A DNA stretch of 64,000 nt, taken from positions 1,240,001 to 1,304,000 of the forward strand of contig NZ_FPCI01000001.1 in NCBI RefSeq assembly GCF_900116385.1, given 5' to 3'. Below, in pieces: positions 18,023-28,761 of the stretch. Position 1 is the stretch's first letter, and each line of letters opens with the position of its first letter. Position numbers and translations under genes: made by a program. The notes beneath the pieces are model-generated. The model ran no database searches. It was given only the letters and a program-made list of their open reading frames with translations, and was not told where the DNA came from. Origin of the DNA: Pseudoxanthomonas sp. YR558. GTDB taxonomy: Bacteria; Pseudomonadota; Gammaproteobacteria; Xanthomonadales; Xanthomonadaceae.

Positions 18023-18697
18023 TCAGGCGGGCAACGGCTTGCGCAAGGCTTCCGTGGCCGGCACCGATTCAGGCTCGACCGCGGCTGCGGCCCGCCAAGC
18101 CTGCATCGCCGGCAACGCGAACAAAGCCTGCATATAGCGACGCGCGGTGTCGTCCACCTCCACGCCATAGCCATCGAAACGCACCGCCACCGGCGCGTAC
18201 ATCGCATCGACGATGCCGAACTCGCCGAACAGGAAGTCGCCGTTGCCGCCATGCGCCGCACGCAGCGCGCGCCACAGCGCCTGGATGCGATCGATGTCGC
18301 GCTGGGCCGCGGCGTCCCAGCGGTAGGCATCCGGCGTGCGCCGGCTGTTCATCGGCAACTGCGTGCGCAGCGCCGTGAAGCCGGAATGCATCTCGGCCGC
18401 CGCGGCGCGTGCGACCGCGCGCGCCGCGCGGTCGCGCGGCCAGCCCTGGCCGTCCAGCCAGCGCTCGTTGGCGTATTCGCAGATCGCCAGCGAATCCCAG
18501 ACGTGTACCCCACCATCGTGCAGCGCGGGCACCTTGCCGGTCGGGGAATGGCGCCCGACCTCGGCGGCGAACGCGGGCGTGTCGAGGGGCAAGCGGATCT
18601 CCTCGATCTCCACGCCGAAGTGCCGCAGCAGCAGCCACGGGCGCAGCGACCACGATGAGTAGTTCTTGTTGCCGATGACGAGCGTCGGGAGGCTCAT
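18023..18697 (-). CDS. Glutathione S-transferase family protein
   Basis: A 224-residue cytosolic GST. The N-terminal thioredoxin-fold domain contains [15 protein letters not shown], where the serine pair supplies the likely catalytic residue, and a glutathione-binding GKVPAL plus [11 protein letters not shown] segment. The C-terminal all-helical domain has [14 protein letters not shown]. The YSSWS motif places it near the zeta/YfcF-like bacterial group. It likely conjugates or reduces electrophiles; the substrate is unknown. It is divergent from glnS (90-base gap) and upstream of the DUF2007 and msrA genes. Confidence 0.88.
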   Translation of the reverse strand: MSLPTLVIGNKNYSSWSLRPWLLLRHFGVEIEEIRLPLDTPAFAAEVGRHSPTGKVPALHDGGVHVWDSLAICEYANERWLDGQGWPRDRAARAVARAAAAEMHSGFTALRTQLPMNSRRTPDAYRWDAAAQRDIDRIQALWRALRAAHGGNGDFLFGEFGIVDAMYAPVAVRFDGYGVEVDDTARRYMQALFALPAMQAWRAAAAVEPESVPATEALRKPLPA

Positions 18698-18787
18698 GCG
18701 GGGACCGGGTGCGCGATGGCTGTTCAGGATAGACCAGCCCGGGCGCCAGACCGGCTAAACTGGCGTTTTTCCACGCCTCCCGCCCCG

Positions 18788-20545
<1,758 letters not shown>

Positions 20546-20558
20546 GCCCCCGCTTTCA

Positions 20559-20578
20559 CCGGCCGTTGAGGCGGCCGG
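20559..20578 (+). terminator. Stem-loop after glnS
   Basis: CCGGCCG at 20559-20565 pairs perfectly with CGGCCGG at 20572-20578 across a 6-base loop, 13 bases after the glnS stop. No T-run follows. It is a plausible but non-canonical terminator ahead of the lipoprotein gene. Confidence 0.4.
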
Positions 20579-20619
20579 CCTCAGGCTGGCGTTTCATCCA
20601 TCCCGGAAAGGAGTTCGCC

Positions 20620-21042
20620 ATGCCCCGCACTGTCCTGCGCCTGCCGTTCGCCCTGATGTTGATGTTGGCTGCCGTCCTCTCGATGGCTGGCTGTGCGGCG
20701 CCTGCGTCATCCGGAGATGGCGCCGAACCGCCAACCACCTCCACGCCCACCCCGAGGCCGACCGGTGGCACGCTGCCGCCGCGCCAGGCCGGCGCGATCA
20801 CCGTCGACTATGCGTGCAGCAGCAACGCCGACTGCGCCGTGAAGGACGTGGGCAACTGCTGCGGCAGCATGCCGGCGTGCGTCAACAAGAACAGCCCGAC
20901 CGATCCGCAGGGCGTACGTGCGCAGTGCGCCGCCAGCGGCATGGCTGGCGTCTGCGGCTTCGCCGACGTCACCGCCTGTCAGTGCGTCAGCGGTCGCTGC
21001 GAAGCAGATTCCCCCTCCTCCTCGACCTTGCCTGCCCAGTAA
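20620..21042 (+). CDS. Cysteine-rich lipoprotein of unknown function
   Basis: The 140-residue product has a lipoprotein signal with lipobox MAGC at about residue 26, a Ser/Thr/Pro linker and a compact cysteine-rich domain: CSSNADCAVKDVGNCCG, then PACVNK, QCAAS, CGF, CQCVSGRC. At least nine cysteines in about 75 residues imply a disulfide-stabilised fold. An AAGGAG ribosome-binding site precedes the ATG. The TAA stop shares a base with the ATG of the deaminase gene. Such domains occur in xanthomonad hypothetical proteins; no function is known to me. Confidence 0.8.
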   Translation: MPRTVLRLPFALMLMLAAVLSMAGCAAPASSGDGAEPPTTSTPTPRPTGGTLPPRQAGAITVDYACSSNADCAVKDVGNCCGSMPACVNKNSPTDPQGVRAQCAASGMAGVCGFADVTACQCVSGRCEADSPSSSTLPAQ

Positions 21043-21602
21043 TGCTCTACCAACAGATCCATCTGACCCTGCCTGCCTGGACCCACGACCTGGTCGACCC
21101 CGCCGCGACGTTCGCAAGCGACGAAGACAAGGTCGCGCTGGCCATCGACCTGTCGCGCCGCAACGTGGACGCCAACACCGGCGGTCCGTTCGGCGCCGTC
21201 GTGTTCGGCCCGGACCATCGCGTGATCGCACTCGGCGTGAACCGGGTGATGCCGCACACCTGCTCGCTGGCGCATGCGGAGAACATGGCCTACATGCTGG
21301 CGCAACAGCGCCTGCAGACCCCGCGGCTCAACGACCGCATCGCACCGGTGACGCTGGCCACCTCGTCGCAGCCCTGCTGCCAGTGTTACGGCGCCACCGT
21401 ATGGGCCGGCATCGATCGTCTGCTGATCGGCGCGCGCGCGGAAGACGTGATGGAGCTGACCGAGTTCGACGAAGGCCCACTACCCACCGACTGGGTGGGC
21501 GAACTGAACAAGCGCGGCATCGAGGTCGTGCGCGACCTACGTCGCGACGACGCGCGCGCCGTACTGAAGCATTACGGCGAGAGCGGCGGCGACCGTTACT
21601 GA
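21042..21602 (+). CDS. Nucleoside deaminase (cytidine/deoxycytidylate deaminase superfamily)
   Basis: The 186-residue protein carries the zinc-deaminase signature: the HAE motif in SLAHAENMA (His zinc ligand and Glu proton shuttle) and the PCxxC motif in SQPCCQCYG. FGAVVFGPD and a GGPFGA segment fit the guanine-deaminase/tRNA-deaminase-like group, so a purine base or nucleoside is a possible substrate. It starts at the ATG overlapping the lipoprotein stop (TAATG), which implies translational coupling, although the two functions seem unrelated. Confidence 0.86.
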   Translation: MLYQQIHLTLPAWTHDLVDPAATFASDEDKVALAIDLSRRNVDANTGGPFGAVVFGPDHRVIALGVNRVMPHTCSLAHAENMAYMLAQQRLQTPRLNDRIAPVTLATSSQPCCQCYGATVWAGIDRLLIGARAEDVMELTEFDEGPLPTDWVGELNKRGIEVVRDLRRDDARAVLKHYGESGGDRY

Positions 21603-21646
21603 TCCGACGGCTGCGCCGCGCATCGCGTCGCGGCTACACTGTCCCC

Positions 21647-22699
21647 ATGTCATCGACAACCGGCCTGCTGGGCTACTGCCGCCAGGGATTCGAACCCGAA
21701 CTCGCCGCCGAGCTGAGCGAACGCGCGGCGCACGCGGGTTTTGCGGGCTATGCGCGCGCGCAACGCAACGACGGGCACGTGCTGTTCGTCTGCGAAGACG
21801 CGGCCGGTCTGGATCGCGCCCTGCCCTGGCGCGACCTGATCTTCGCGCGGCAAAAGCTGCGCGTGCTTGCCGAGCTGCGCGGCATCGACCCGAAGGACCG
21901 CATCACCCCGCTACTCGCGGCGCTAGCGGGCGCTGGACGCTTTGGCGACCTGTGGGTGGAACACCCCGATTCGGATACCGCCAAGCCGCTGGCCGGATTG
22001 GCGCGCAGTTTCGGCAACGCCCTGCGCCCGGTGCTGCGCAAGCAGGGCTTCCTCAGCGAGAAAGAGGACGCGCGGCTGCCGCGGCTGCATGTGGTGTTCG
22101 TGCAGGGCGACCATTTGTTCCTGTGCGTCGCCGATACGCGCGACAGCGCGCCCTGGGCGCTCGGCATTCCGCGGCTCAAGCTGCTGCCCGATGCCCCCTC
22201 GCGTTCCGCGCTGAAGCTGGAGGAAGCCTTCCTCTCGCTGCTCGACGACCAACAGCGCGAGGCCCTGCTGAAGCCCGCCATGACGGCCGCCGATCTGGGC
22301 GCGGCACCCGGCGGTTGGACGTGGGTGCTCACCCGACACCACCTGCGCGTGACCAGCGTGGACAACGGCCCGCTGCGCGAGCACGTGCTGGCCACCGGAC
22401 TGGTCGAGCACCTGCGTGCCGATGGTTTCCACTGGAAGCCGCCGCAGGCGCTGGACTGGATGGTCTGCGACATGGTGGAACAGCCGCGCCGCGTGGCTGA
22501 GCGCATGGCGCAGTGGTTCCGCGAAGGCTGGTGCAAGCACGCGGTGTTCAACCTCAAGCTGCCGATGAAGAAGCGCTGGGACGAAACCCGGCTTTGCCTG
22601 GACCTGTTCGCCGAACAGGCCGGCCGGCCACTCGAGATCCGCGCACGGCAGCTGTACCACGATCGCGAAGAGATCACCGTGTTCGCCACGCCGGGCTGA
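21647..22699 (+). CDS. rlmM: 23S rRNA (cytidine(2498)-2'-O)-methyltransferase
   Basis: The 350-residue enzyme has an N-terminal THUMP-like half (GYCRQGFEPELAAELSERA) and a C-terminal Rossmann methyltransferase with the SAM motif AADLGAAPGGWTWVL and the WMVCDMVEQP strand. Its substrate is C2498 of 23S rRNA. The ATG at 21647 gives the usual MSSxxGLLGYCR start. It follows the deaminase by 44 bases on the same strand. Confidence 0.94.
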   Translation: MSSTTGLLGYCRQGFEPELAAELSERAAHAGFAGYARAQRNDGHVLFVCEDAAGLDRALPWRDLIFARQKLRVLAELRGIDPKDRITPLLAALAGAGRFGDLWVEHPDSDTAKPLAGLARSFGNALRPVLRKQGFLSEKEDARLPRLHVVFVQGDHLFLCVADTRDSAPWALGIPRLKLLPDAPSRSALKLEEAFLSLLDDQQREALLKPAMTAADLGAAPGGWTWVLTRHHLRVTSVDNGPLREHVLATGLVEHLRADGFHWKPPQALDWMVCDMVEQPRRVAERMAQWFREGWCKHAVFNLKLPMKKRWDETRLCLDLFAEQAGRPLEIRARQLYHDREEITVFATPG

Positions 22700-22736
22700 C
22701 CCGGCGATACCGTACGCACGCCACCAGGGGAAACGA

Positions 22737-23666
22737 ATGACGGCTACACGCTTCATGCAGCTGGCCATCTGCATCGTGCTCCTGCTTGCAGGCTGCGCGC
22801 ATACGACCACCAACGCGCCACTTCCCAAGGATGCCTTGTACGTGGCGCGCGATGTCGTGGGCGACGGCGTCTTCAGTGCCGGCATCGAAGGTCCAGCGTG
22901 GGGCCCGGATGGTGCGCTGTATGCGGTCAGCTTCGCCCGCGACGGCACCATCGGGCGGGTGACGTTCGATACCGACGGGAGCGGCAACGCGGCACTGTTC
23001 GCCGCCCTGCCGCCAGGCAGCACGGGCAACGGCATTCGCTTCGCGGCCGACGGCAGCATGTTGATTGCCGATTACAGCGGACACCATGTGCTGCGCATCG
23101 CGGTAGGAACGCGAGAAGCGAAAGTCTTCGCATCCTTGCCGCAAGCGAACCAGCCCAACGACATCGCGCTCGCGCCGGACGGCACGCTTTACGCCAGCGA
23201 CCCCAAGTGGGCCGACAACACCGGCCAGTTGTGGCGGATCGATCGCACGGGCACGCCGCATCTCCTCGAAACGGGCATGGGCACCACCAACGGCGTGGAG
23301 GTCAGCCCGGATGGCAAGCACCTGTACGTCAACGAGAGCGTGCAGCGCACCGTGTGGGTCTACGACCTCCTCGCCGATGGCGGCGTGGCGAACAAGCGCC
23401 GGCTGATCGCCTTCGTCGATCACGGCCTGGACGGCATGCGCACCGACGTGAAGGGCAACCTGTACATCGCGCGCTACGGTGCCGGGGTGGTCGCGATCGT
23501 CTCGCCCGAGGGCAACGTGCTGCGCGAGGTGGCGCTGAAGGGACGGAAGCCCACCAACGTCGCGTTCGGCGGACCGGACGGCCGCACGGTGTACGTCACT
23601 CTGCAGGACCGCGGGGCCATCGAGGCCTTCAGGGCGGAAACTCCGGGCCGCGAAGCCGGCCTGTGA
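22737..23666 (+). CDS. SMP-30/gluconolactonase-like lipoprotein
   Basis: A 309-residue protein with a lipoprotein signal (lipobox LAGC at about residue 20) and a six-bladed beta-propeller of the SMP-30/LRE type. Repeated blades read EGPAWGPDGALYAVSF, GIRFAADGSMLIADY, DIALAPDGTLYASD and GVEVSPDGKHLYVNE. The family holds calcium-dependent lactonases and related sugar enzymes, and the E and N metal ligands appear in EGPAW and QPNDIAL. It is probably anchored in the periplasm. An AGGGGAA ribosome-binding site precedes the ATG. Confidence 0.85.
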   Translation: MTATRFMQLAICIVLLLAGCAHTTTNAPLPKDALYVARDVVGDGVFSAGIEGPAWGPDGALYAVSFARDGTIGRVTFDTDGSGNAALFAALPPGSTGNGIRFAADGSMLIADYSGHHVLRIAVGTREAKVFASLPQANQPNDIALAPDGTLYASDPKWADNTGQLWRIDRTGTPHLLETGMGTTNGVEVSPDGKHLYVNESVQRTVWVYDLLADGGVANKRRLIAFVDHGLDGMRTDVKGNLYIARYGAGVVAIVSPEGNVLREVALKGRKPTNVAFGGPDGRTVYVTLQDRGAIEAFRAETPGREAGL

Positions 23667-23737
23667 TGCGGGACACGACGGGTCTCAGGCGCTGACACCC
23701 CCGCGTGGCAAGATGCCTCCCTGACAAGGAGACCGCC

Positions 23738-24460
23738 ATGCTGCCGATCGAACTCAAGGACCCTGCCGGCTTCGGCACCGAGTTCATGCGCCTGACCCTG
23801 CTGCAGGGCTTCCAGTCGCTGACCAAGCGCGACCTGGAGCTGCTGATGTTCGTGCTGCTGGAGCGCGACGGCGCCATCGGCCGCGATGAATCCAACTTCA
23901 CCGTCGCGGGCAAACTGCGGGTCACGCCCGCCAAGATCAAGGCGCTGCGTCGCGACGGCTACGCTCGCTGGCGCGCATTGGTGCCCGAGGAGCGCGACGC
24001 GGCGTTGCAGCGCATCGTCGCGACCGTGCTCACCGAAACCAACCTGAAGTCCGGCGCGAAGCACGTCAGCGAGCGCAGCCGAAAGGATGGCTTCCTCGCC
24101 ATCCGCATCGAGCACCCGGACGATCACCAGCAGTTCGAGCAGGCCATCCTCGACGTAGGTGCGCTGCCGGTCTACGAGCGCAACCGCGAAGTCGTCGCGG
24201 TGCGCTTCGACACACTGCTGGCGATCGCTGAGCGCTGGGGCTACCTGCAACCGGATCCGGCGGCGGTCGTGGCGGAGTTGAAGAAACTGACGCCTACAGC
24301 CGAAGAGGTCGCCGATCTGCTGAAGAAGGATGTCGGCAAGCTGCGCTGGCAGGACGCACGCAATGCGTTGAACAGCTTGGGCGCCAAGGCCATCGCCAGC
24401 ACCGCAGAAGGCGGGCTGAAGGGGTTGCTGAAGATCGTGTTCCCCTTCATCCCTGGCTGA
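23738..24460 (+). CDS. Conserved protein of unknown function
   Basis: I do not recognise the 240-residue product. It has no signal peptide or membrane segment. The N-terminus (TLLQGFQSLTKRDLELLMFVLLERDG) and the following VTPAKIKALRRDGYARW look like a winged-helix-type module. The middle is a mixed alpha/beta region and the end is a Leu/Lys-rich helix (GGLKGLLKIVFPFIPG) that could touch a membrane. An AAGGAG site 6 bases before the ATG supports the start. A DNA-binding or defence-type regulator is possible but not supported further; the neighbours are unrelated enzymes. Confidence 0.75.
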   Translation: MLPIELKDPAGFGTEFMRLTLLQGFQSLTKRDLELLMFVLLERDGAIGRDESNFTVAGKLRVTPAKIKALRRDGYARWRALVPEERDAALQRIVATVLTETNLKSGAKHVSERSRKDGFLAIRIEHPDDHQQFEQAILDVGALPVYERNREVVAVRFDTLLAIAERWGYLQPDPAAVVAELKKLTPTAEEVADLLKKDVGKLRWQDARNALNSLGAKAIASTAEGGLKGLLKIVFPFIPG

Positions 24461-24466
24461 AACCGT

Positions 24467-25594
24467 TTACGCCGTCGCGATCTCGACGCGCGTTCCGCCG
24501 CCACGCGCGGAGGCGAAGATCGCATCCAGCGCGCGCATGTCGCGCAAGCCCTCTTCGCCGGGCACGCGCGGCGGTCGTCGTTCGAGGATCGCCAACGCGT
24601 CGTCGTCCATCTGCCGCACTTGCTGCGCGGGTGTGGCGCCCGTGGCTGCGTCGAAGCGGCGACCGTCGCTCGCTTCGCCGCGAACGCCTTCATAGGCCTG
24701 GAACGGCGACAGTTCGTACCAGCCCTTTTCGCACTCGGCGCGCAGTGCGTTCATGTTGCGGCCAAAACTGGTAGCGCAATCTGCGACGACGCCTTCGGGG
24801 AACTCCAGGCGGAAGCGCATCGATTCGTCGACGCCACGGAAGATCGCCGGCCGCTGGATCTCCTGCGTGGCCGTGACCGCGAGGGGCTCCGTGCCCGTGG
24901 TGTAGCGCGCCGCATTGAGCGCGTAGACGCCCATGTCGTACATCGCGCCCCCGCCCCGCTTCGGATCGAGGCGCCAGTTGTCGCCACTCGCGCCGTCGAA
25001 TCCGTGGAAACCGGCCTCGGCACGGATGCGTTGCAGGCGCCCGAACGGCCGCGTTTTCGCCAGCGCCATCACCGCTTGCGTATTGGGTTCGTGCTGCATG
25101 CGGTAGCCGATGGCGAGCTGTACCCGGTGATGGCGGCAGGCGTCGATCATCGCTTGCGCTTCCGCGGCATCCATCGCCATCGGTTTCTCGCACCACACGT
25201 GTTTGCCTGCCGCCGCGGCACGCAGGGTGAACGGCTTGTGCAGATGGTTGGGCAGGACGACGTAGACCACGTCGATGTCCGGGTTGTCGGCGATACGGTC
25301 GAAGCCGTCGTAGTCGTACACGTTGCGATCGGGTATGTCGTACCGCCGTTGCCACTCGGCCGCCTTCGCCGGCGTGCCGGTGACGATGCCGGCCAAGCGG
25401 CAATGCTTCGTGGCCCGCAAGGCGGGCGCCAGCAGATCGCGGCTGTAGTAGCCCAGGCCGACCAGGGCAACGCCGAGCGGACGCGAACCCTTGGCATGCA
25501 CCCGTGGCAACACACCGGCCAGACCAGCTGCACCGAGCGCGCCGAGCAGGCGCCGGCGCGCGGGATCGTGCACGGAAGAAGCGTCGTCGTTCAT
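24467..25594 (-). CDS. Gfo/Idh/MocA family oxidoreductase, exported (glucose-fructose oxidoreductase-like)
   Basis: The 375-residue protein starts at the ATG at 25594 and has a Tat-like signal (ARRRLLGALGAAGLAGVLP). The Rossmann domain begins GVALVGLGYYSRDLLAPALR and is followed by the signature CEKPMAMDAAEA, whose lysine is the family's catalytic residue. The length, export signal and PAKAAEWQRRYDIP / VYDYDGFDRIADNPDID blocks resemble periplasmic glucose-fructose oxidoreductases that keep NADP bound. The sugar substrate is not known. It converges with the unknown gene at 24460. Confidence 0.88.
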   Translation of the reverse strand: MNDDASSVHDPARRRLLGALGAAGLAGVLPRVHAKGSRPLGVALVGLGYYSRDLLAPALRATKHCRLAGIVTGTPAKAAEWQRRYDIPDRNVYDYDGFDRIADNPDIDVVYVVLPNHLHKPFTLRAAAAGKHVWCEKPMAMDAAEAQAMIDACRHHRVQLAIGYRMQHEPNTQAVMALAKTRPFGRLQRIRAEAGFHGFDGASGDNWRLDPKRGGGAMYDMGVYALNAARYTTGTEPLAVTATQEIQRPAIFRGVDESMRFRLEFPEGVVADCATSFGRNMNALRAECEKGWYELSPFQAYEGVRGEASDGRRFDAATGATPAQQVRQMDDDALAILERRPPRVPGEEGLRDMRALDAIFASARGGGTRVEIATA

Positions 25595-25649
25595 CGCGGC
25601 AACCTCGTCGGAGAACCGCGAGGCTACCGCATGCCTGCGGAGGACGTCG

Positions 25650-26837
25650 TCAGCGCGCCCGCTGGCCGGCCGCATGGCGCCAGAAGAAATCCACCAGCGG
25701 CGGCAGCTTGCCGGCAAGACCAAGCAAGGGCCCGCGCAGCAGGGTCAGGTGCATTTCGTCGTTGGAGAACAGACGGTTGATGCCGTCGAAGGCGTGCGCG
25801 GCGGTGGCGTTCTCGCTGTGGCGCTGGCGCGCCCAACGCTCCAGGCGGTGCGACGCATCCCAGTCCGCGCGCTTGGCGCTAGCGGCGCGGATGCCGTCGC
25901 GCAACGCCGCGACATCGCGAAGACCGAGGTTGACGCCCTGCCCCGCCAGCGGATGCACCACGTGCGCGGCATCGCCGACAACGATCACGCGGCCGGCGAC
26001 ATAATCCTTCGCCAACTGCCGCTTCAGCGGGAACGCGGCGCGTGGAGAGGCCAACGTGACCTCGCCGAGCTGCCCCCCCATCGCCAACGTGAGTTCGCGG
26101 TTGAATTCGCTTTCATCGAGGGCCAGCAGGCGCGCTGCCTCGCCGTCGGGCAACGTCCAGACGATGGAACTGAGGCCCTGCTCGAACGGCAGGAAGGCCA
26201 GGGGTCCGGTGGGCAGGAAGCGCTGCCATGCAGTGTCTTCGTGCGGCCGCTCGGTGCGCACGAACGCAACCAGGCCACGCTGCGCATAGTCGCGCCCGCT
26301 GACCTCCAGGCCCGCCAATCGACGCAAGGTGGAATCGGCGCCATCGGCCGCCACCGCCAGGCGCGCATCCAGGCGCGTGCCGTCGTCCAGCCGGAGCACG
26401 ACACCGTCCGCGTCCTGCTCCATCGCTTCCACCCGCGCCGGGCAGCGGACGTCGACGTCGGCCGCAGGCAAGGCCGCCCACAGGCGGTCCACCAGCAGCG
26501 CGTTCTCGATGATCCAGCCCAGCTGGGTGCGACCCAACGCGTCCGCATCGAAACGGAGTTCATCGCCGCCTGCGGCATCCCAGACGCGCATGCGGCGGTA
26601 GGGATGCGCACGCGCCTCACGTACGGACGACCACGCGCCAGCGTCTTCGAGCAGCGCGGCGTTGTCGGGCGCGAAGGCGTACACGCGCAGGTCGGGCTGT
26701 TCGCGCGACCAGCGGACGGGTTCGCGGCCTTCGACCAGCACCACCTGCAGGCCTTCGCGCGCAAGCACCAGGCCGCAGGCCGCACCCACCACGCCGCCAC
26801 CGACCACGGCGACATCGATCTGTCCGCGACGTTTCAT
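25650..26837 (-). CDS. UbiH/UbiF/COQ6 family FAD-dependent hydroxylase
   Basis: A 395-residue flavin monooxygenase of ubiquinone ring hydroxylation. It shows the FAD-binding VAVVGGGVVGAACGLVLA, the DG motif AADGADSTLRR and the GDAAHVVHPLAGQGVNLGLRD FAD-ribityl motif. The family includes UbiF and UbiI; which ring position it hydroxylates cannot be read from the sequence. It overlaps the ubiH gene upstream by 4 bases (ATGA), so the two hydroxylases are translationally coupled and probably act in one pathway. Confidence 0.86.
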   Translation of the reverse strand: MKRRGQIDVAVVGGGVVGAACGLVLAREGLQVVLVEGREPVRWSREQPDLRVYAFAPDNAALLEDAGAWSSVREARAHPYRRMRVWDAAGGDELRFDADALGRTQLGWIIENALLVDRLWAALPAADVDVRCPARVEAMEQDADGVVLRLDDGTRLDARLAVAADGADSTLRRLAGLEVSGRDYAQRGLVAFVRTERPHEDTAWQRFLPTGPLAFLPFEQGLSSIVWTLPDGEAARLLALDESEFNRELTLAMGGQLGEVTLASPRAAFPLKRQLAKDYVAGRVIVVGDAAHVVHPLAGQGVNLGLRDVAALRDGIRAASAKRADWDASHRLERWARQRHSENATAAHAFDGINRLFSNDEMHLTLLRGPLLGLAGKLPPLVDFFWRHAAGQRAR

Positions 26838-28042
26838 GCCGCTTCTCCCCGGCAGAGGGCCGGCACGTCCCCACGGAGCCCCATCGCGCCGCCCACCAGG
26901 AACGCCTGCAGCGAAGCATTGGCATCCACGGCGGCGAGGCCCAGGCTGCGCAACGGACGCAGCAGGGGCGAAGGATTGGACGTCAATCGCGCCAGACCGT
27001 CGGAGAACGACAGCGTGCGCTCGCGATCCTCCTGCCGGCGCGCGGCGTACTGCGCGAGCGCGGCCGGATCGCCGGGGTCCCCCGCGCGTGCGATTTCCTC
27101 GGCGAGCGTCAACGCATCGCGCAAGCCAAGGTTGAAGCCTTGTGCGCCGATCGGATGGATCGTCTGCGCGGCATTGCCCAACAGGACCGCGCGTTCGCCG
27201 ACCAGGCGCTGCGCAACCACGCGCGTCATCGGGTAGGCACTGCGCTCACCGCTTTCCAGCAACCGGCCGATACGCCAGCCTACGTGCTGCTGCAGGCGCT
27301 GCAACCATGCGGCTTCGTCGAGCGCGGCGATCGCTTCGGCCTGCGCACGCGGCACGCCGTGCACGATGCCCCAGTGGCGGTCCCCGCGCGGCAGCAAGGC
27401 TGTCGGCCCGTCTTCGCGGAAGCGCTCGTAGGCGGTGCCGTCCGGTGCGCGCTCGGCGCGCACGCGGGCGACGAACAGGGTCTGTCCGTAGTCGTGCGTG
27501 TCGGCCGCGATGCCCAGTGCCTCGCGCACGCTGCTGTGCGTGCCGTCGGCGGCGACCACCAGGCGGGCGCGAAGCGCGCGCTCCTGGTCGCCCGTGGCGA
27601 TGCGGACGATGCGATGGCCGTCCTCGGTCTCGCCCAGGCCGGTGAAGCGCGCGGGCCGGTAGCGGGTCAGCCTGCGGAGATCCTGCAGCCCCGCCTCCAG
27701 GGCCTCGCCGAAGTCGCGCGCCACGACGACCTGGCCGAAGGCTTCGCGTGCGTAGTCGGCGGCGTCGAGCCTTACGCGTCCGAAGTCGCCTTGCCGACTG
27801 ATGTGAATGCGACGGATGGGGCCGGTCGGCGCGCGCAGGCGTGCCATGATGCCGAGCGCGCCGAGCGCATTGACGGTGGCGGCGGCGAAGCTGAGGTTGC
27901 GCTGGTCGAACACGACCGGCATCTGCCCCGCCGGCGCGGCTTCGACCAGCCCCACGTCCAGGCCCTGCCGGTCCAGGGCGATCGCGAGGCTGGCGCCCAC
28001 CAGGCCTCCACCCACGATTACTACGTCATGCCGATCTGTCAT
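26834..28042 (-). CDS. ubiH: 2-polyprenyl-6-methoxyphenol hydroxylase
   Basis: The 402-residue flavin hydroxylase has the N-terminal dinucleotide fold VVIVGGGLVGASLAIAL, the AADGTHSSVRE motif and the variant LLGNAAQTIHPIGAQGFNLGLRD. The change of GDA to GNA and the QTIHPI wording are typical of UbiH. It hydroxylates the quinone ring during ubiquinone synthesis at the inner membrane. It is the first gene of a pair with the hydroxylase at 25650. The assignment to UbiH rather than UbiI is fairly firm but rests on motif style. Confidence 0.85.
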   Translation of the reverse strand: MTDRHDVVIVGGGLVGASLAIALDRQGLDVGLVEAAPAGQMPVVFDQRNLSFAAATVNALGALGIMARLRAPTGPIRRIHISRQGDFGRVRLDAADYAREAFGQVVVARDFGEALEAGLQDLRRLTRYRPARFTGLGETEDGHRIVRIATGDQERALRARLVVAADGTHSSVREALGIAADTHDYGQTLFVARVRAERAPDGTAYERFREDGPTALLPRGDRHWGIVHGVPRAQAEAIAALDEAAWLQRLQQHVGWRIGRLLESGERSAYPMTRVVAQRLVGERAVLLGNAAQTIHPIGAQGFNLGLRDALTLAEEIARAGDPGDPAALAQYAARRQEDRERTLSFSDGLARLTSNPSPLLRPLRSLGLAAVDANASLQAFLVGGAMGLRGDVPALCRGEAA

Positions 28043-28140
28043 CCCGTCATGATAGCGCCCCGCCCCGTGGCGCCGACCCGGCGGCCCGGTGCGCGCCGGC
28101 TCCGGTAGAATGCGGGGCTGAGTCTCCGGAACCGTGCCTG

Positions 28141-28743
28141 ATGAACACCACTTCGCAACGCGCCATCGTCCTGGCGCTGGTCGCCGCCCTGCTGGTCCTC
28201 ACCCGTCTCCATCTGCCCACCACGTTCGGTCACATCGGGCCTTTGCCCGACGCCAGTTGGGCGGCATTCTTCATCGGCGGCTACTACCTGCGCAGCTGGT
28301 CGCGCTGGGCCTTCCCGCTGTTCATGGCGGCGGCGGTCGCGGTCGACTACGTGGTCATCAGCGGCCAGGGCATCAATTTCTGGACGCACTACTGCGTGTC
28401 CGCGGCGTATTGGTTCCTCGTCCCCGCCTATCTGGCGATGTGGGCCGGCGGTGCGCTGGTGCGTCGCTACCAGACCGCGCGCCACGGCCGCACGCTCGCC
28501 CTGCTCATCGGCAGCCTGCTGGTCTCGGCCACCGCCTGCCACCTGCTGAGCCAGGGCAGCTTCTACTGGCTGAGCCCGGTGGTCAGCGAACCGACCTTCG
28601 CCGGTTGGTGGAAGAACTTCAGCGACTGGTACCTGCCCTACCTGCGCGTGGCCGCCATCTACGTGGGCCTGGCCGTCATCCTGCACGTGATGGTCGAGCA
28701 GGTCGTACGCCTGGCCAAGCCGCACGGCCGCACGGCGGACTGA
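28141..28743 (+). CDS. Polytopic membrane protein next to cobalamin adenosyltransferase
   Basis: The 200-residue product has about five transmembrane helices (residues 9-24, 41-52, 58-77, 84-104, 118-136, plus one near the end). It resembles proteins annotated in xanthomonads as cobalamin transport-associated, and the cobalamin adenosyltransferase gene follows 18 bases downstream. A role in B12 uptake is an inference from context only. No cobalamin riboswitch (B12 box) is visible in the 98-base upstream gap; a TAGAAT sequence near 28107 may be a -10 element. Confidence 0.72.
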   Translation: MNTTSQRAIVLALVAALLVLTRLHLPTTFGHIGPLPDASWAAFFIGGYYLRSWSRWAFPLFMAAAVAVDYVVISGQGINFWTHYCVSAAYWFLVPAYLAMWAGGALVRRYQTARHGRTLALLIGSLLVSATACHLLSQGSFYWLSPVVSEPTFAGWWKNFSDWYLPYLRVAAIYVGLAVILHVMVEQVVRLAKPHGRTAD

Positions 28744-28761
28744 CCGGTCCTCGCGCCGACG

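Noticed and set aside
18017..18030. Short hairpin (CCCGC / GCGGG) near the glutathione transferase stop
   Set aside because: It is only a 5-bp stem overlapping the stop codon with no T-run, which is too common in this composition to call a terminator.
28043..28140. Cobalamin riboswitch upstream of the membrane protein and adenosyltransferase genes
   Set aside because: The gap is 98 bases and no B12 box or expected stem pattern is visible.
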